DNA of 64,000 nucleotides from Paralvinella palmiformis (lineage: Eukaryota > Annelida > Polychaeta > Terebellida > Alvinellidae): positions 186,001 to 250,000 of the forward strand of contig JAODUP010000569.1 of the NCBI GenBank assembly GCA_025642065.1. The letters are read 5' to 3'. A model generated the notes under the pieces. That model ran no database searches and had not been told where the DNA came from. It saw only the letters and a list, made by a program, of their open reading frames with translations. Of this stretch, positions 52,560 to 64,000 are shown in pieces (positions within the stretch are counted from its first letter, which is position 1; every line of letters begins with the position of its first letter). The translations under genes were made by a program, and so were the position numbers.

Positions 52560-53917
52560 TCATCCCGCGAATATGGATATAAACTACATGTAGTGTTTTA
52601 CTGAACACGTGATGATGCTTAAGCACTGTCTAGCAACTCGAAGTTACCTGTTTATTATATTTATTTGTATACTATCACTAGCAAAATATCCAATAAATCG
52701 TTAGGAAAAGTCCTAATTTAAACAGTTTCTAAAATACGGAAAAATGAACGTCGCTAACCATAAAAAAATATGTAATGTTTGTGACACCAAGCAACTGATC
52801 TTTTATAAATCAACCTGAAAGAAGACATTCATGGTTTTGACGACACAGATTAACTCCCAGTTGACCTCATATCTGAACAAGTTTTATATAAAAATATGCG
52901 CTTTGATTTTTTGGTTGTTTCCTGTGATTTAGTCTATCCGTTGACAAGGAGTTTTTATTTTTGAGTTAATGACAGGATCCAACTGATGCTTAATACGAAT
53001 GTCAACAAACGTTATCAGTTGACAAATAAGGGACCCTTGTAAAATAAATGAAGGCATAATCATAATAAAGTGCAGACAATGCTACGCCCGCAAATGATCA
53101 AGTAACATAAATATTACTCCATTATAATTAAATAAAACAGGCTAGGAGAAATCCTACCTCGCTGTTTATAATTAGTCATTTACCTTTAAACCGCATGCAA
53201 ACCTCAAGTTGATATTTCAAGGGAACGATCACCGCATACTTGGTTAAATGCAATAATCCGGTTATTCATGCTTCTGCTGTTTTCGCAATACCGTTTCGGA
53301 AAAGAAATACTCACAAAGCATATTAATCACATTCATTAATTTTAACTTCGTTTATTCTTGCTAATGACAACAATCCCAAGTAATTGCCGCACTCAGGTAT
53401 AGGTTTACTTGGTATTCAATGTCGCGACACCTATCATTAGCTGTAAATGTCAATATTTATTATTTAGCTTTGTATACTAAAAAAATAGATATATTTATTG
53501 GAACAATTAAAATGTTTAATTTGGCATTGATTCTTATTATATTTTTTGTGAAACATATATATGAAGTGATTGATTTGTGAAGTATAAGAAACATATATTA
53601 TTAAACTGTGCTAAATGATTTAAATTTGGTATACTGTATTGAACAATACAATTAATTTATATATTTCACGCTTTTGCTCTCTTTTAGAGAGTGTCAGCAG
53701 CGAATCTACTGAATTCTGTCGCATCGAAATACACACAATTCAATGGGAACACAATTATACACACAAACGAGACGTGAAAAATTATTCTGAAAGAACAAAG
53801 ATGTACCTTGAATTCAATATATACTAGCCCTGCTAAAACCTTGGAATTAAATATTACCTGTGACTCTGCATGTGACAAAAATGGATATAAATCATGGGGT
53901 TTTCTCATAATAAATTT

Positions 53918-53985
53918 CCGGTCCGTTTAGCCTACCATGTGCACAATGACAAAGGCCGTAAAACACCATTCATCATCATCTCATA
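53918..53985 (+). repeat. SINE family S3, 3' fragment
   Basis: 'CGTTTAGCCTACCATGTGCA' and GGCCGTAAAACACCATTC match the S3 3' body. The head is missing. Confidence 0.6.
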
Positions 53986-54248
53986 ATAAATTTCCTTCTA
54001 TATTTTACTCTTGAGGTAAAATATATCTATTTATTATGGCCCCTGAAAATGTATTAATATTTGAAGAAAAAAATTACCCAAAGATAAATTTTATAAAATA
54101 AAGATACATTCGCGAAGGAGTTAAAATAATTATCACGTTTCTCAAGGCATCCTTTTCAACGCTTTATGATGACTAGGAATTAAAAATTACGACCGATAAG
54201 AGAACGTTATGATATAATGGCTGCATTTTGTCACATGGCTAATATTGA

Positions 54249-54298
54249 CCAATCAGAAAGACAGACCGACACGTCCATTCTAATCATATGTTTATTGG
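54249..54298. promoter_or_regulatory. Paired CCAAT boxes, possible promoter
   Basis: CCAAT on the plus strand at 54249-54253 (GACCAATCAG) and on the minus strand at 54294-54298 (ATTGGCG) lie about 40 bp apart in opposite orientation, in a short stretch free of recognised repeats. This arrangement is typical of NF-Y-bound promoters. It might serve the plus-strand gene whose first recognised exon is at 57961. This is inference only. Confidence 0.25.
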
Positions 54299-55359
54299 CG
54301 ATTGTTCCAGGTTGTGAACGAGGTATTATAATAATTTCGTGAAATTGTTAGATATTCTGTGATAACCATGTCGTTCTGCTGTTGGTAAACTAATTATTAT
54401 CACACGTGTGCATTTTTAATATTGCAAGAATCATGCTTACTGGGATCGTTTCTTCCGTTTGAATTTGTGAAAATCCCAAAATGGAGGTCCAAAAGATGTG
54501 TCTATTTTTGCCTTCAGTGGAGAACGTAGTTTGAACATGTCTTTTGTGGGTAGATATTTTTAAATTGTTCATTATATAGATCTCCTGTTTGTCACCTTAA
54601 TATTATATGTTTTATGACATGAGCACCGACTGGTATATGTGTTGTTAATAACGAGAACGAGCATACATTATGCTAAATGTGTATACTACTCTACTGTATA
54701 GAGTCTAGATATACCCAGTTTATTATTGTAATGTAAGCTATATGGCTATAGTATATAATATTACTATATTAGTATATAGATTATACATTTATTATTAATA
54801 TAGTAGATCTAACTATAATATAAGACAGTAATTGTTAATTTGTTGCTCTTATATGTTTTATTATACATAAACATTAGAATGCTCCATTTTAATGTTGTTT
54901 AACAATTTATTAATTTACTGTTATTTCATTGATCAGCTGTTCAAAAACTAAATAAAATGCCTTCCCCTTTGTGTGATTTTACTTGGTATACATGCCATTT
55001 GCACATATTTCAATGTGGAATTCCCAGTAAGCATTGTCATACCAAGCTGGTAATAACCCAATTATTCCAAGCCCAATACTGTTTTACAGTACTGTCTTAA
55101 TAACCAAATTACATGAGCCCACTGGAATGGCCCTGTATAAAGTCAATAGCCATACAGTTCTAACGCAATACCAGTGGAAGATCTATGGGGGGTCAGAGAG
55201 CAGGACTTGACCTCTAGTAGAGATCCTCCATCTTTAAATGCAATATACCATTTGGCGACATAATAACTAGTAGTAGTACTGCGAATATGTCATTCTTAAA
55301 TAACCACACATTGTATAATGTGTGTCTGATAGCATTATTATTTAACAGACAAATCAAAA

Positions 55360-55775
55360 TTATACTTTGTTTTATACTAAGTTACTTCATATAAAATTAA
55401 GTGTAATTGTGATTTGGGTTCAGTGTAATAGGTCAAATGTACCTGCTGACACACTTCTTCTTTATTACAAGAAATCAATTGGCATTCCTTTTATTGATAT
55501 CTTACTGCAACAGTTGCAGAACCATTTCTCTGCAGACAACTGCTGGCCAGTGATTACTTTGCTGAGTCTAATAGTAATACCATCTTTAATGGTCAAATAG
55601 AGATGCCTCCCCCGGAGCAATTTGGATCATAGCATGAGGACCTGCGAACTCCAATATCATTAGATAACTATGTATCCAGATGGTTTAATATGTGGCCCAG
55701 GCAGTCTGATAGATCTGATTTACTTGATACCTTGATTAAAACTCTTTGCATCTGCAGATCCAGATTCCTTTATAA
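55360..55775 (+). pseudogene. hAT-like (P52rIPK-type) transposase-domain relic
   Basis: A frame at 55367-55600 contains PADTLLLYYKKSIGIPFIDI followed by LLQQLQNHFS. This matches the hydrophobic pattern of the central part of the domesticated-hAT family around '52 kDa repressor of the inhibitor of the protein kinase' (x-YY-x(3)-I-x-x-P-x-I-D-x(3)-Q-L). After a stop and frame change, NYVSRWFNMW and LLDTLIKTLC recall the next block of the same family. No zinc finger or C-terminal dimerisation motif is present. It is a short, broken relic. The match is by eye and could be wrong. Confidence 0.4.
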
Positions 55776-56300
55776 TAATACTAATGTATATTTAATAAAG
55801 CACCCTTACTAGCAGGAGCCATTCAAAGGCGCTGTAAAAATAATATGTAATATAATAATACCTCAAGTAATATGTCTGTAAAAACCCTTTAATTTAAAAG
55901 ATAATAATTATTTATCTGTGAAAGCAACCTTAAAGAGGTGTGTTTTTAGAAGAGATTTAAAATTTTCAAGAGACAAAGCATTTCTAATATATGCCGGCAA
56001 CCTATTCCACAAAGTGGGGGCTGCAACACTAAATGCAGAATCACTAAATGACTTGAGCAGAGACACTGGCACCTGCAATAGTGCCTGACTGGATGACCTG
56101 AGTTTTTGGGATGACTTTCTAATGAAAACCAGTTCACACAGGTATTCTGGTGCCATATCATTAATAGATTTATAAGTTATTGACAAAATCTTAATAGGTA
56201 ACCAATGTAGCTTTTGAAGAATTAGGGTGATATGATTATATTTTTTTTGTATTTGTTACAATGAGAGCTGCACTATTCTGAATTGCTGAAGGCGATTAAT
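55775..56300 (-). mobile_element. LINE family L-A, C-terminal coding part and 3' UTR
   Basis: On the minus strand the frame 56186-55908 gives YKSINDMAPEYLCELVFIRK and then SAFSVAAPTLWNRLPAYIRN and LKTHLFKVAF before the stop. The shared 3' UTR (complement of 'AGCACCCTTACTAGCAGGAG') and an ATA-like tail near 55775 follow. It is the longest minus-strand copy of L-A in the window. The upstream end near 56300 is uncertain. Confidence 0.75.
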
Positions 56301-57052
56301 GTTATAATCAGATATGCCTTTCTGAACATTATAATTTTACTGGTATTAGCATGTACTCTGCCTGCCACATCTGTGGAAGCAGAGTGTAGTTTCTCTGTGT
56401 TGAGCCTAAACAAAAAGCCATTTGAGCAGCTGGATGGCTGACACAAGGTTTTCTTCCTTAACATTAATCAAAATACATTACAGTAAACACACTGACTTCC
56501 CAAAAATTTCAAATGGGTTCATTAAAGAACAACCTAGACGTTTGTTCAAGGCCAGCTTTTATTACTAACTCATTTACATGAGGCAGGGCCGGAAAAATCA
56601 CTTGCTCTTTTGAGACAAACATTCACCAAATATGTGTATGTGCATGCCTGATGAGCAAACCAATTAAAATTTAAAAAAATTCCTGCTGCGTTCCTATACT
56701 TATAATCCGCAATGGAAAGCTGCTTGTGAGTGCCAGCTACGCCTAAAGCCGAGATTCCACATATGCATATGCAATATTGTGGTATAGATATGTTTTGGAC
56801 ACTCACTTCTGCCTCTCACCTTCTTACCTATTTTTCTAGGGAAAGTCTGTCTGGACACTCGCATCAGACAATTGAATCCAGAATTTTACGACCGGATCAT
56901 AAAATTTGGGATTCAACTGTCTGTTTTGTCATAAATGATGTCAAAATGTGTAAATGATCACCCACACATTAAATAATCTAGTTACAAGTTCTGATTAATC
57001 AACCTTTAATGGCCATTTTGAAGCTAGACAGAGACCAGAAGCTCCTATGTGC

Positions 57053-57060
57053 TGACGTCA
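57053..57060. promoter_or_regulatory. Palindromic cAMP-response-element-like site
   Basis: TGACGTCA, the full CRE palindrome, occurs about 900 bp upstream of the first recognised exon (57961) of the plus-strand gene. A single 8-bp site can occur by chance, and no TATA or initiator element was found beside it. Confidence 0.25.
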
Positions 57061-57384
57061 CTTGAACACAGCAGTTTGACCAGAAGCCTCTAGAGCCCGT
57101 ACAAAAGCATGTAAACAAGTTTGAGCAAAGAATTATTCAAGAACAAAATGCAATTATCTTGTTGAAAATACATCATGAATGACATACAACCATATAATTT
57201 TGAGCCAGAAGGAACCTTAGAAGAGGAAGATGATTAAAAATGGGCTGAGATATTAACGCTCAAGAGTAACCATAATCTGTGTCAGTCTAGAGAGGGCTTA
57301 TTTGAAGTCGGACCATTTGAGTTTTCTCCTTCCCACTTTGGAATCTGGCTTTTGGTGTAGCCGTAATGACGGCCCTCTAAGTAA

Positions 57385-57513
57385 TTTGGATTATTTCCCT
57401 ATATCTATGATATCAGGTATATTTCGTGATTATTATTGTGAAATTTTTGGTTACTATTTTAATCATAATTACATATTTAAGAAATATTTTCTGATGTTGA
57501 ACTGTCCCATTAA
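57385..57513 (+). mobile_element. TTAA MITE family M1, right-hand part
   Basis: 'TATCAGGTATATTTCGTGAT' and the following sequence to TGAACTGTCCCATTAA align with the right half of the copy at 50014-50196. It ends at TTAA (57510-57513). No matching left terminus was found. Confidence 0.55.
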
Positions 57514-57960
57514 GAAACATATATTGCTATAGCCCTTCCCTCAGCATACCATTTGCATGGTTGTGAAAATGATGATGGCCTTGATGGAACCTTAAAAAGA
57601 TGAATGTCAGAAGCATAGTGCCTATATTAAAAGCCCTTCACATAATTAATTTTAAAAATTTAGTCTCAAAATTGTTTTGCAGTATATTGAGTGTATGTGA
57701 TCAGTTTCAACATGATGTGGAATTTAAACAAGAACCAGTTATTATTAGGTCATCTTATATAATCCTAAATTGATATCATGTTAACAATCTAAAATGGATT
57801 ACCATAATAAATATTACTGTTTGTGTAATTAGTGATATTTAACAATAGTTTCTAAAAAAAGGATGGTATCCAAAAATGTGACATTTAAAGGAGTCATCAT
57901 GTTCAAAAATTATCCTGCTAAAAATAATTTCAGATTTCTTTTTGTTTTGATTATTTACAG

Positions 57961-58006
57961 AGGATGTAAGGTGAGGATGATCTGAATTCACAACTAGACT
58001 ATTGTT
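57961..58006 (+). promoter_or_regulatory. 5' UTR exon segment with two minimal upstream ORFs
   Basis: A good acceptor (TTGATTATTTACAG) ends at 57960. Before the presumed start at 58007 there are two upstream ATGs: 57964-57969 is ATG immediately followed by TAA, and 57977-57985 is ATG ATC TGA. Both close before the main start. Such start-stop elements commonly lower translation in animals. The assignment as 5' UTR depends on the start choice of the downstream gene. Confidence 0.5.
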
Positions 58007-61000
58007 ATGACTCGCAGAAAGAATGTTGATAAATCTTCTGCTTTAGTAACGAAGAGCACTCAGGACAATGATGAAAGTGAGTTAACTAAACAATAATTGT
58101 TTGAAAAGAAAAGAAAATATAATGCATAATAATAATTACAAAACTTCATAACACCAATATCCTTGAAAAGAATCGGGCTCAGTGGTGCACCTAGTACAGT
58201 GGTTAGGCAAACTTATAGTCCGGGTACAATGTAAAGTTCATCAACAATGATCAGATGGCAGGGAAACTTAGGAAGGATAAGCGAGTCTGAAAAGGTGAGT
58301 TTTCAAATGGTGACAGGAAGAAACTATGCTATTTAATGACTTAACATGTCCAGAGAGTGAATTCCAAAGAGTAGGGACAAAAACTGAAAAAGCACAAGTC
58401 CCAGCATGAGATTTAACCCTGGCAATAGACAACAATTGAAAACCAGATGAATGGAGCTCTCTGGACTTGGGTGATAAAGAAAGCATGGAAAATAGATATG
58501 AAGGTGAAATGAAATCTCAAAGTAATATAATTCTGGCAAGTTTACTTGGATATTCTGGTCTTTAGTAGATAGCAGTTTGTGGATATGGTTCACTTAAATA
58601 ATTGGTGGCAAAATAGTAAAATTACTGTTCAATCTATTTACCATTAACTAATAAGTAATACACTATTGTGGCAGTGAGAGACCATGTAGTGAGCTCAGTA
58701 TGACATCTGACTCCTGCAGCACATTAATACAATAATAGGATGGTGCACATAAAAATAATCAAAATAAGTTTTTCCGTGTTGTGTCTAAGAGGAATATGTG
58801 TTAACAATGTGTTTTAAACTTTAAAATCTTCAATTGCCAACTCATCACATAATTGTATACAATACCTATTAGATATACTGAATGCACTAAATATCATCAT
58901 GATAGGCTACATATTCTGTGATAATGTTTTTCATATTTGTATCTGGAAAAAGATCCTGCCATTGAACTCAAGTGGGATGTTCTAGTTACTTTAAGAAAGT
59001 GGGCACACTTAAAATTTCTGCTTTGTTTTTCCATGCTACTTCGCTGTGAGCATTGAGACACATTTAAACTGCTTAACACATGCATGGATACACACACGTA
59101 AGAATAGTAATAATAATAAGCTTCTATATCACCAATATCCTCAAAAAGAATCAAGTTCAGTGTGGTGCACCAAGTACAGGGGTTACTGTTAGGCAATCTC
59201 ATAGTCAATGTTTGATGCAAAATTTATCAAATATACTCAAACATATAAATGAGGTAAACAGTTGCCTAACTTGTAGCATGGTTAGCAACAGATCTCTAGC
59301 CTGGGTTTGAACCTCAGCTAGGCTATATCTGAAAGGTGTCTCATCTTTCACTTTGCCTCATTACATTTGGAAGTCAATCAGCCCGTATAACCTGCCATGT
59401 GCACAAAGGTTGCCATGAAACAACAAACATTTTCTGCAGGTAAACAATAATGTTATAAAAAAAGTTTGGTGAAAGGTGCCCAAGGCTAACACCACAGCAT
59501 GTCATTTAGACTCACCTCTTTCTAATGGCCTTGCATGATGTGGATGGAGGGGGTTGGGGGGCAATGGTGACTGAACCAATGGATGAGGGTAATGCTCTCA
59601 AAATAATTGAACAAGAGTAGGACTGTCAATAACAGGTACAGACACACATAAGGCATTGTTCTAAGTGATTGATTGGTTTAGATCAACATGCATCATGGAA
59701 ATCTGAACTAATCAAAGATAAATTCACCTCACATAAGAGACAATGCTGTATGCACTTTCTCACATAACCCTTATGACACATGATACTTGTGGAAAATGAC
59801 CAGGAACAATATTTCACAGAATATTGTCAGACATTTATGTCAGTGCACTTAAACTGTGTTGTTTAGATTAATTTATATCTGTGATATGCATTAATATTCA
59901 ATCACTTTGAATCTGTTTGTTTTAACCTTCATAATATGAGTTAATTGTAAACCATGCTCTATTTTTTTCCTCTTTTTAAAATCTAAAATAAGCAGAAAAG
60001 ATATAGAAGTTGCACTGCAATTTCTGTTTTATTTCAACATTACTGAACCATTTCAATATTTTAAGAAGGCTGAGCAATATCGAAAAATAAAAATAAAATA
60101 TTTTATTAGTGTCTGATGGAGTTATGTCATTATTAGGCAGCCAATTTATTTAGAGATAGGTGTTGATTATTGTACATATATTATTAGTGAGAGATCATTT
60201 TGTAAAGTACTATAATTAGATATCAAAGAAATTTGAGTGTCTAGATACATTTCAAGATTGTATAATAATAATAATAGCTAGAGCACAGATTTGTTCATAA
60301 TCTCTTATATTAACTGTTTAACATATAGGTATTTAGTAATTCCTATATTGCTGCTACGTAACTGTTATATTTTAAACAAGTGCAACTTCTTTTCCAGAGA
60401 TGCAAGCAACAGCTGTAGATTCTCATGCTGAAGAAGGTAACAAAGAAATAGCCAATGGAAGTCGTAGATCTGGTAGACGGTGTGTGTCTAACTCACGTTA
60501 TAAAGACATGATTATCCAGATGACACCCAGGCAACATCGGACACAGGCCAAGCAACATCCGACACAGGCCAAGCAACATCCGACACAGGCCAAGCAACAT
60601 CCGACACAGGCCAAGCAACTTGGTAGATAGTAAAATTTGTGTTAAATATTGAAATTAATAAAGGCATCATATAGTTTGTGCCTAATTACACAGAGTTGGC
60701 TCATATGTGCTGCCAAATATTAATCAATTATGATTTTAATAAATTAAGTTGACTACAGTTGGTAGAGTTACCTTTATTAGCCAGCCAATTTTGCTAGAGA
60801 TTGGGATTAATTATTTAATGTACATACATTAATGAGATCTGAAACCTGAGATGAAACTGGGTGCTAATTTGTTCCTGACGTTTTGGTCGTGGCCAATCAT
60901 ATCAAAGAAACAAATACATCAACATCATATAATGATTATAGGTGATCCAAATTGATATTAGAGGATAATTAGTATGATTGATATAATATGATTTATGTTT

Positions 61001-62221
61001 TCTTTTGTGGGGGGGGAAACCAATGAATATTTAAATCCATTACGTTTATACCAAACATCTCTAGGTACAGGGGGTGGTACACCCAGAAATTCAACAGCGA
61101 AATCAGACAAGTCATCACCGGTAGCTTCAGAGAAAATAGAAGTTGAGACCAGCATTGAAATAGACCAACTGTATGTTATATCTACTTTACTCCCAATCAT
61201 AAATATGATAATACTGCTAACATAACTGTAATAATAGTAAAATAGGTTAGTTTTGTGTTTAATCCACTGCCATCGAGATTAATACTGCTTGAAGTGGGAG
61301 ATACTAAAAAAATATGATCATATCACTCCAATTCTTTAAAAACTGCATTGGCTACCTGTTAGACAGCGTATCATTTCACGATTTTATTAATTACTTATAA
61401 ATTTATCAACAATATGTTGGCACCTGAATACCTGTGTGAACTGGTGTCCATTAGAAAGTCATCCAGTCATATACTATTGCGGGTGCCAATGTCTAGGTTC
61501 AAGTCATATGGTAATTCTGCATTTAGTGTTGCAGCCCCCACTTTGTGGAATAGGTTGCCGGTGGATATTAGAAATGTGTTGTCTCTTGAAAATTTTAAAT
61601 CCATTTTAAAAACACACTTGTTCAAGGTTGCTGCACAGATAAATAATACTTGTTATCTGTTATAGGGTTTTTACAGCATATTATTTTGGGTATTATTATA
61701 TTATGTAGTATTTATACAGCGGCTTCGAATGGCTCCTGCTAGTAAGGACGCTTTATTAAATATACATTATTATTACTACTCATTAAAAGCAGGTACTTCC
61801 TCTCCCCTTTAATCTTGACACAGTCTACCAAAATTAACAGAGGAGTCTATACATGTTTCTATGACACTAACATCCCAGAAATATATGCATGGATGAATTA
61901 TTCTACTAGCTGGAGGGGGGTTATTGTGGAATACGAAATTGCTGTTTATGTATTTTACGATGTGTGATTCTTTTCTTCAGAATTTCAGGTAAAAGAAAAC
62001 GAAAAACTGAGCTTTGTCTGAAGTCTAAAAGGCTTAAATACAATAAAACCAAAACTGGGCAGATTCAAAAGACTGAGTCCACAACCAGAGAATTAAGGTA
62101 AGACTTTTTTCTTTTTATTTGCAGTCTAAATGTAAGTAGATTTGCAAATATATACGTGTCATGAGTGTCTGAACAAAATTCTTCCAAATATAAGTATGGG
62201 TTATTATGCTGTAATACACTG

Positions 62222-62262
<41 letters not shown>

Positions 62263-64000
62263 TTTTCTCAGCCCAGCTATTTGAGGTTAAAAACATTAGC
62301 AACTTTTAGTTAAGATGGGAGTGAATGTGGTTTGCCTACAGAACACTGTTTTCTCATTCTCACATTTCACATATTTCTCATCAAGAAACTCAGAAACTTA
62401 ACATTTGGTGGTTATTTGTTTATAGTTTCATTACTTAAGCTTGCTTTGCATGCATTTCTGATATACTTTATTGTTTGTTGATGGAGTCAGCATCAATCAA
62501 CAAAGCTAGACCATTCTATTGGATCACCACCACAAAGGCTATGGTGTCATAAAAAATGTATATTGGACTGAAATAGTTTAATAACCCTTGCATTCATATT
62601 ATACATACCATGTTCACAAAGAAAATACTAGAATATTCATCAAGAGCTCATTTAATTCAGGAATCTGCTAAAACCTTTCTACATATTTCACTTAAATTAG
62701 TACTACAACACTCAGACACCAACATATTTAATAAAAACAAACTCATGTTATCCTGTGTGGCTCTAGTATAAACCTTTCACAGAATGAGCTTTAGATCAGA
62801 AAGATGCACCAAGGCAAGATCCTGTCAGTAAACCTTTAAATGTTCCATATTTTCATACTTCATCAGTTCTGGCCAGATACAGATGCAGGGCTAGAATATT
62901 AATCTATTACATTAACTATTTCTTTAAAAGGCTAAAACTAAACATACATCTAGATATAGGCTAAAATAAACTGAATATGAACTAAAATGATAAAACTCTG
63001 GATAGATCACACACTAGAAAACTAAGATATTGTGATATCAGATTTTTATGCCCTAATGTTGGGAGCTATGCGAAAAGGACCATTTAAAACGATTTATAGT
63101 TATGGAAATAGTACAGTTTATATGGGCACAACAGCAAATAATAGGACCACTTGACATTTGATGTAATTTCATGGACTAAAGTCAATCTATGGAATAAATT
63201 TAGTAATACACTGCTATATGAGGTCAGCTTACTGTGGCTCTAAACTTTGTCAAAATTGTATGTTTGGCGGACCTATTAAAAAAATGTTTTAATGCTAGGC
63301 CTGATCATCTCATTTCCACAAGACATAACTTCTTAGTTATATTGTCCAGACAACACCAGTAACAGACACTGAATCGTGGAATCTTCAGCAGCTTTATCAT
63401 TAAGAAACACCATGTTACATTAATGCTTAGCGTGTGAGTGTAGATAATTAATGCAAATATTAGTACTATACCTGCAGTGTTTTATTTCAGATGTACCGAT
63501 ACCAATTCCATTACTGCACGTGCTTCAATCAGTGCCAGCAATAAAGTACGGAAATGTGCGATAGAACAGATATCTGTTATACCGGATGAATCAATGATAG
63601 CTTCAGTAGAATCAGTAGAATCACCAAAACCCGAACACATACAGGATTGTGTCATGTCAGCACAAATAGAGAACTTCAATCCAACAACCATGGCAAGTGG
63701 AAATGGTAATAAAACCTTGGTGAAAGAAGTAAAGAAACAATCATTTGACATACAAGGGGTTGAAATCATTGAGAGAGTACACGATTGTGAAGTATTGGTA
63801 ACAAAAACAACTGACACAACATCGGAAACAACTAAATATTTATCAGCTGATGAATGGCATCAAAATGAAACAGCTGAAAGTTCTTCTGCATCAGCCAAAT
63901 TTGAGGTAGTAGCTGATATAGATAATACACCAAAAGTGTGCAGTGATGCTGCTGATAAATATGATGGAAAGTGTGATGAGACACTAATCAGTAATGGAAT
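58007..64000 (+). CDS. Unrecognised basic, probably nuclear protein; 5' five exons, open at window end
   Basis: Exons: 58007-58076, 60398-60622, 61065-61170, 61981-62097 and 63491-64000 (runs off the end). Phases agree at every junction and all splice sites are GT-AG, giving 342 residues so far. The start is the first ATG with a long continuation, MTRRKNVDKS. Residues 45-51 are Arg-rich (SRRSGRR). Residues 70-97 are four copies of a seven-residue repeat HPTQAKQ (the first with Arg for Pro). Residues 138-142 are KRKRK, followed by KSKRLKY, a likely nuclear localisation signal. From about 200 on the chain is acidic, Ser/Thr-rich and without a recognised fold, as in the linkers of large zinc-finger or chromatin proteins. 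No catalytic or zinc-binding motif is visible in this part. If the donor at 60623 is not used, translation stops four codons later, so a short isoform is possible. Confidence 0.72.
58119..58500 (-). mobile_element. LINE family L-B, 3' fragment
   Basis: On the minus strand, LLSIARVKSHAGTCAFSVFV, PTLWNSLSGHVKSLNS and HLKTHLFRLAYPS correspond to the C-terminus of the element at 47345-48437. The shared 3' UTR and a TTATTATTAT tail follow. It is intronic in the unrecognised gene. Confidence 0.75.
59107..59235 (-). mobile_element. LINE family L-B, 3' UTR only
   Basis: 'ATCACCAATATCCTCAAAAA', GAATCAAGTTCAGTG and GTGCACCAAGTACAGG match the 3' UTR region of 58119-58200. It starts at an ATA-repeat tail. 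Confidence 0.6.
59262..59428 (+). repeat. SINE family S3, full copy
   Basis: The head is AACTTGTAGCATGGTTAG with B box GGTTTGAACCTC. The body is 'GGTGTCTCATCTTTCACTTT', GCCTCATTACATTTGG and CCATGTGCACAAAGG. Intronic. Confidence 0.7.
60535..60618 (+). repeat. Coding 21-bp minisatellite, four units
   Basis: Four exact-length units of CATCCGACACAGGCCAAGCA+A start at 60535, 60556, 60577 and 60598. The only difference is CGG in place of CCG in the first unit. Each unit adds HPTQAKQ in frame. The array ends four bases before the donor of exon 2 of the unrecognised gene. Confidence 0.95.
61300..61775 (+). mobile_element. LINE family L-A, C-terminal part and 3' UTR, plus strand
   Basis: The frame 61414-61665 reads LAPEYLCELVSIRKSSSHIL, then SAFSVAAPTLWNRLPVDIRN and FKSILKTHLFKVAA. 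The 3' UTR contains 'GAATGGCTCCTGCTAGTAAG' and GACGCTTTATTAAATATACA, with a TTATTATTAC tail. It lies in the intron between exons 61170 and 61981 of the unrecognised gene and is the only plus-strand L-A copy here. Confidence 0.8.

Noticed and set aside
63482..63817. 111-codon open frame on the minus strand
   Set aside because: It is the antisense shadow of the last visible exon of the plus-strand gene, whose frame joins in phase to four upstream exons.

Overview
The window is animal nuclear DNA: AT-rich, with three spliced genes separated by large introns and many short interspersed repeats, LINE relics and microsatellites. The gene set and repeat style fit a lophotrochozoan, most likely a mollusc. 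That is an inference from general character; no species-specific marker was identified. There is no prokaryotic, viral, CRISPR or operon-like system here. Layout: (1) 1-16163, plus strand: the last nine coding exons of an anoctamin (TMEM16) membrane protein, with earlier exons outside the window. (2) 16164-18862: a short tail-to-tail intergenic stretch carrying a decayed non-LTR retrotransposon. (3) 18863-43905, minus strand: a complete 23-exon gene for a 997-residue multi-EF-hand protein resembling EFCAB6. Every exon junction stays in frame, and one intron appears to be a GC-AG intron. Its introns hold SINEs, a TA-flanked mariner-type MITE, a 50-bp minisatellite and simple repeats. (4) 43906-57960: a repeat-rich intergenic region with two kinds of LINE 3' ends, a hAT-like transposase relic, a TTAA-flanked MITE, SINEs and very long microsatellites. 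(5) 57961-64000, plus strand: the 5' part of an unrecognised, basic, probably nuclear protein gene. It has two minute upstream ORFs and a coding 21-bp minisatellite, and runs off the window end. The three genes have no evident functional link beyond calcium: the anoctamin keeps all six calcium ligands, while the EF-hand protein keeps only one clearly complete calcium loop. The most useful new material is the exon-level model of the EF-hand gene, two apparently uncatalogued MITE families (TTAA and TA target sites), and a tRNA-headed SINE whose 3' end resembles that of a LINE present five times in the same window. All models were read by eye from splice signals, frame continuity and remembered family features. 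No database search was possible.
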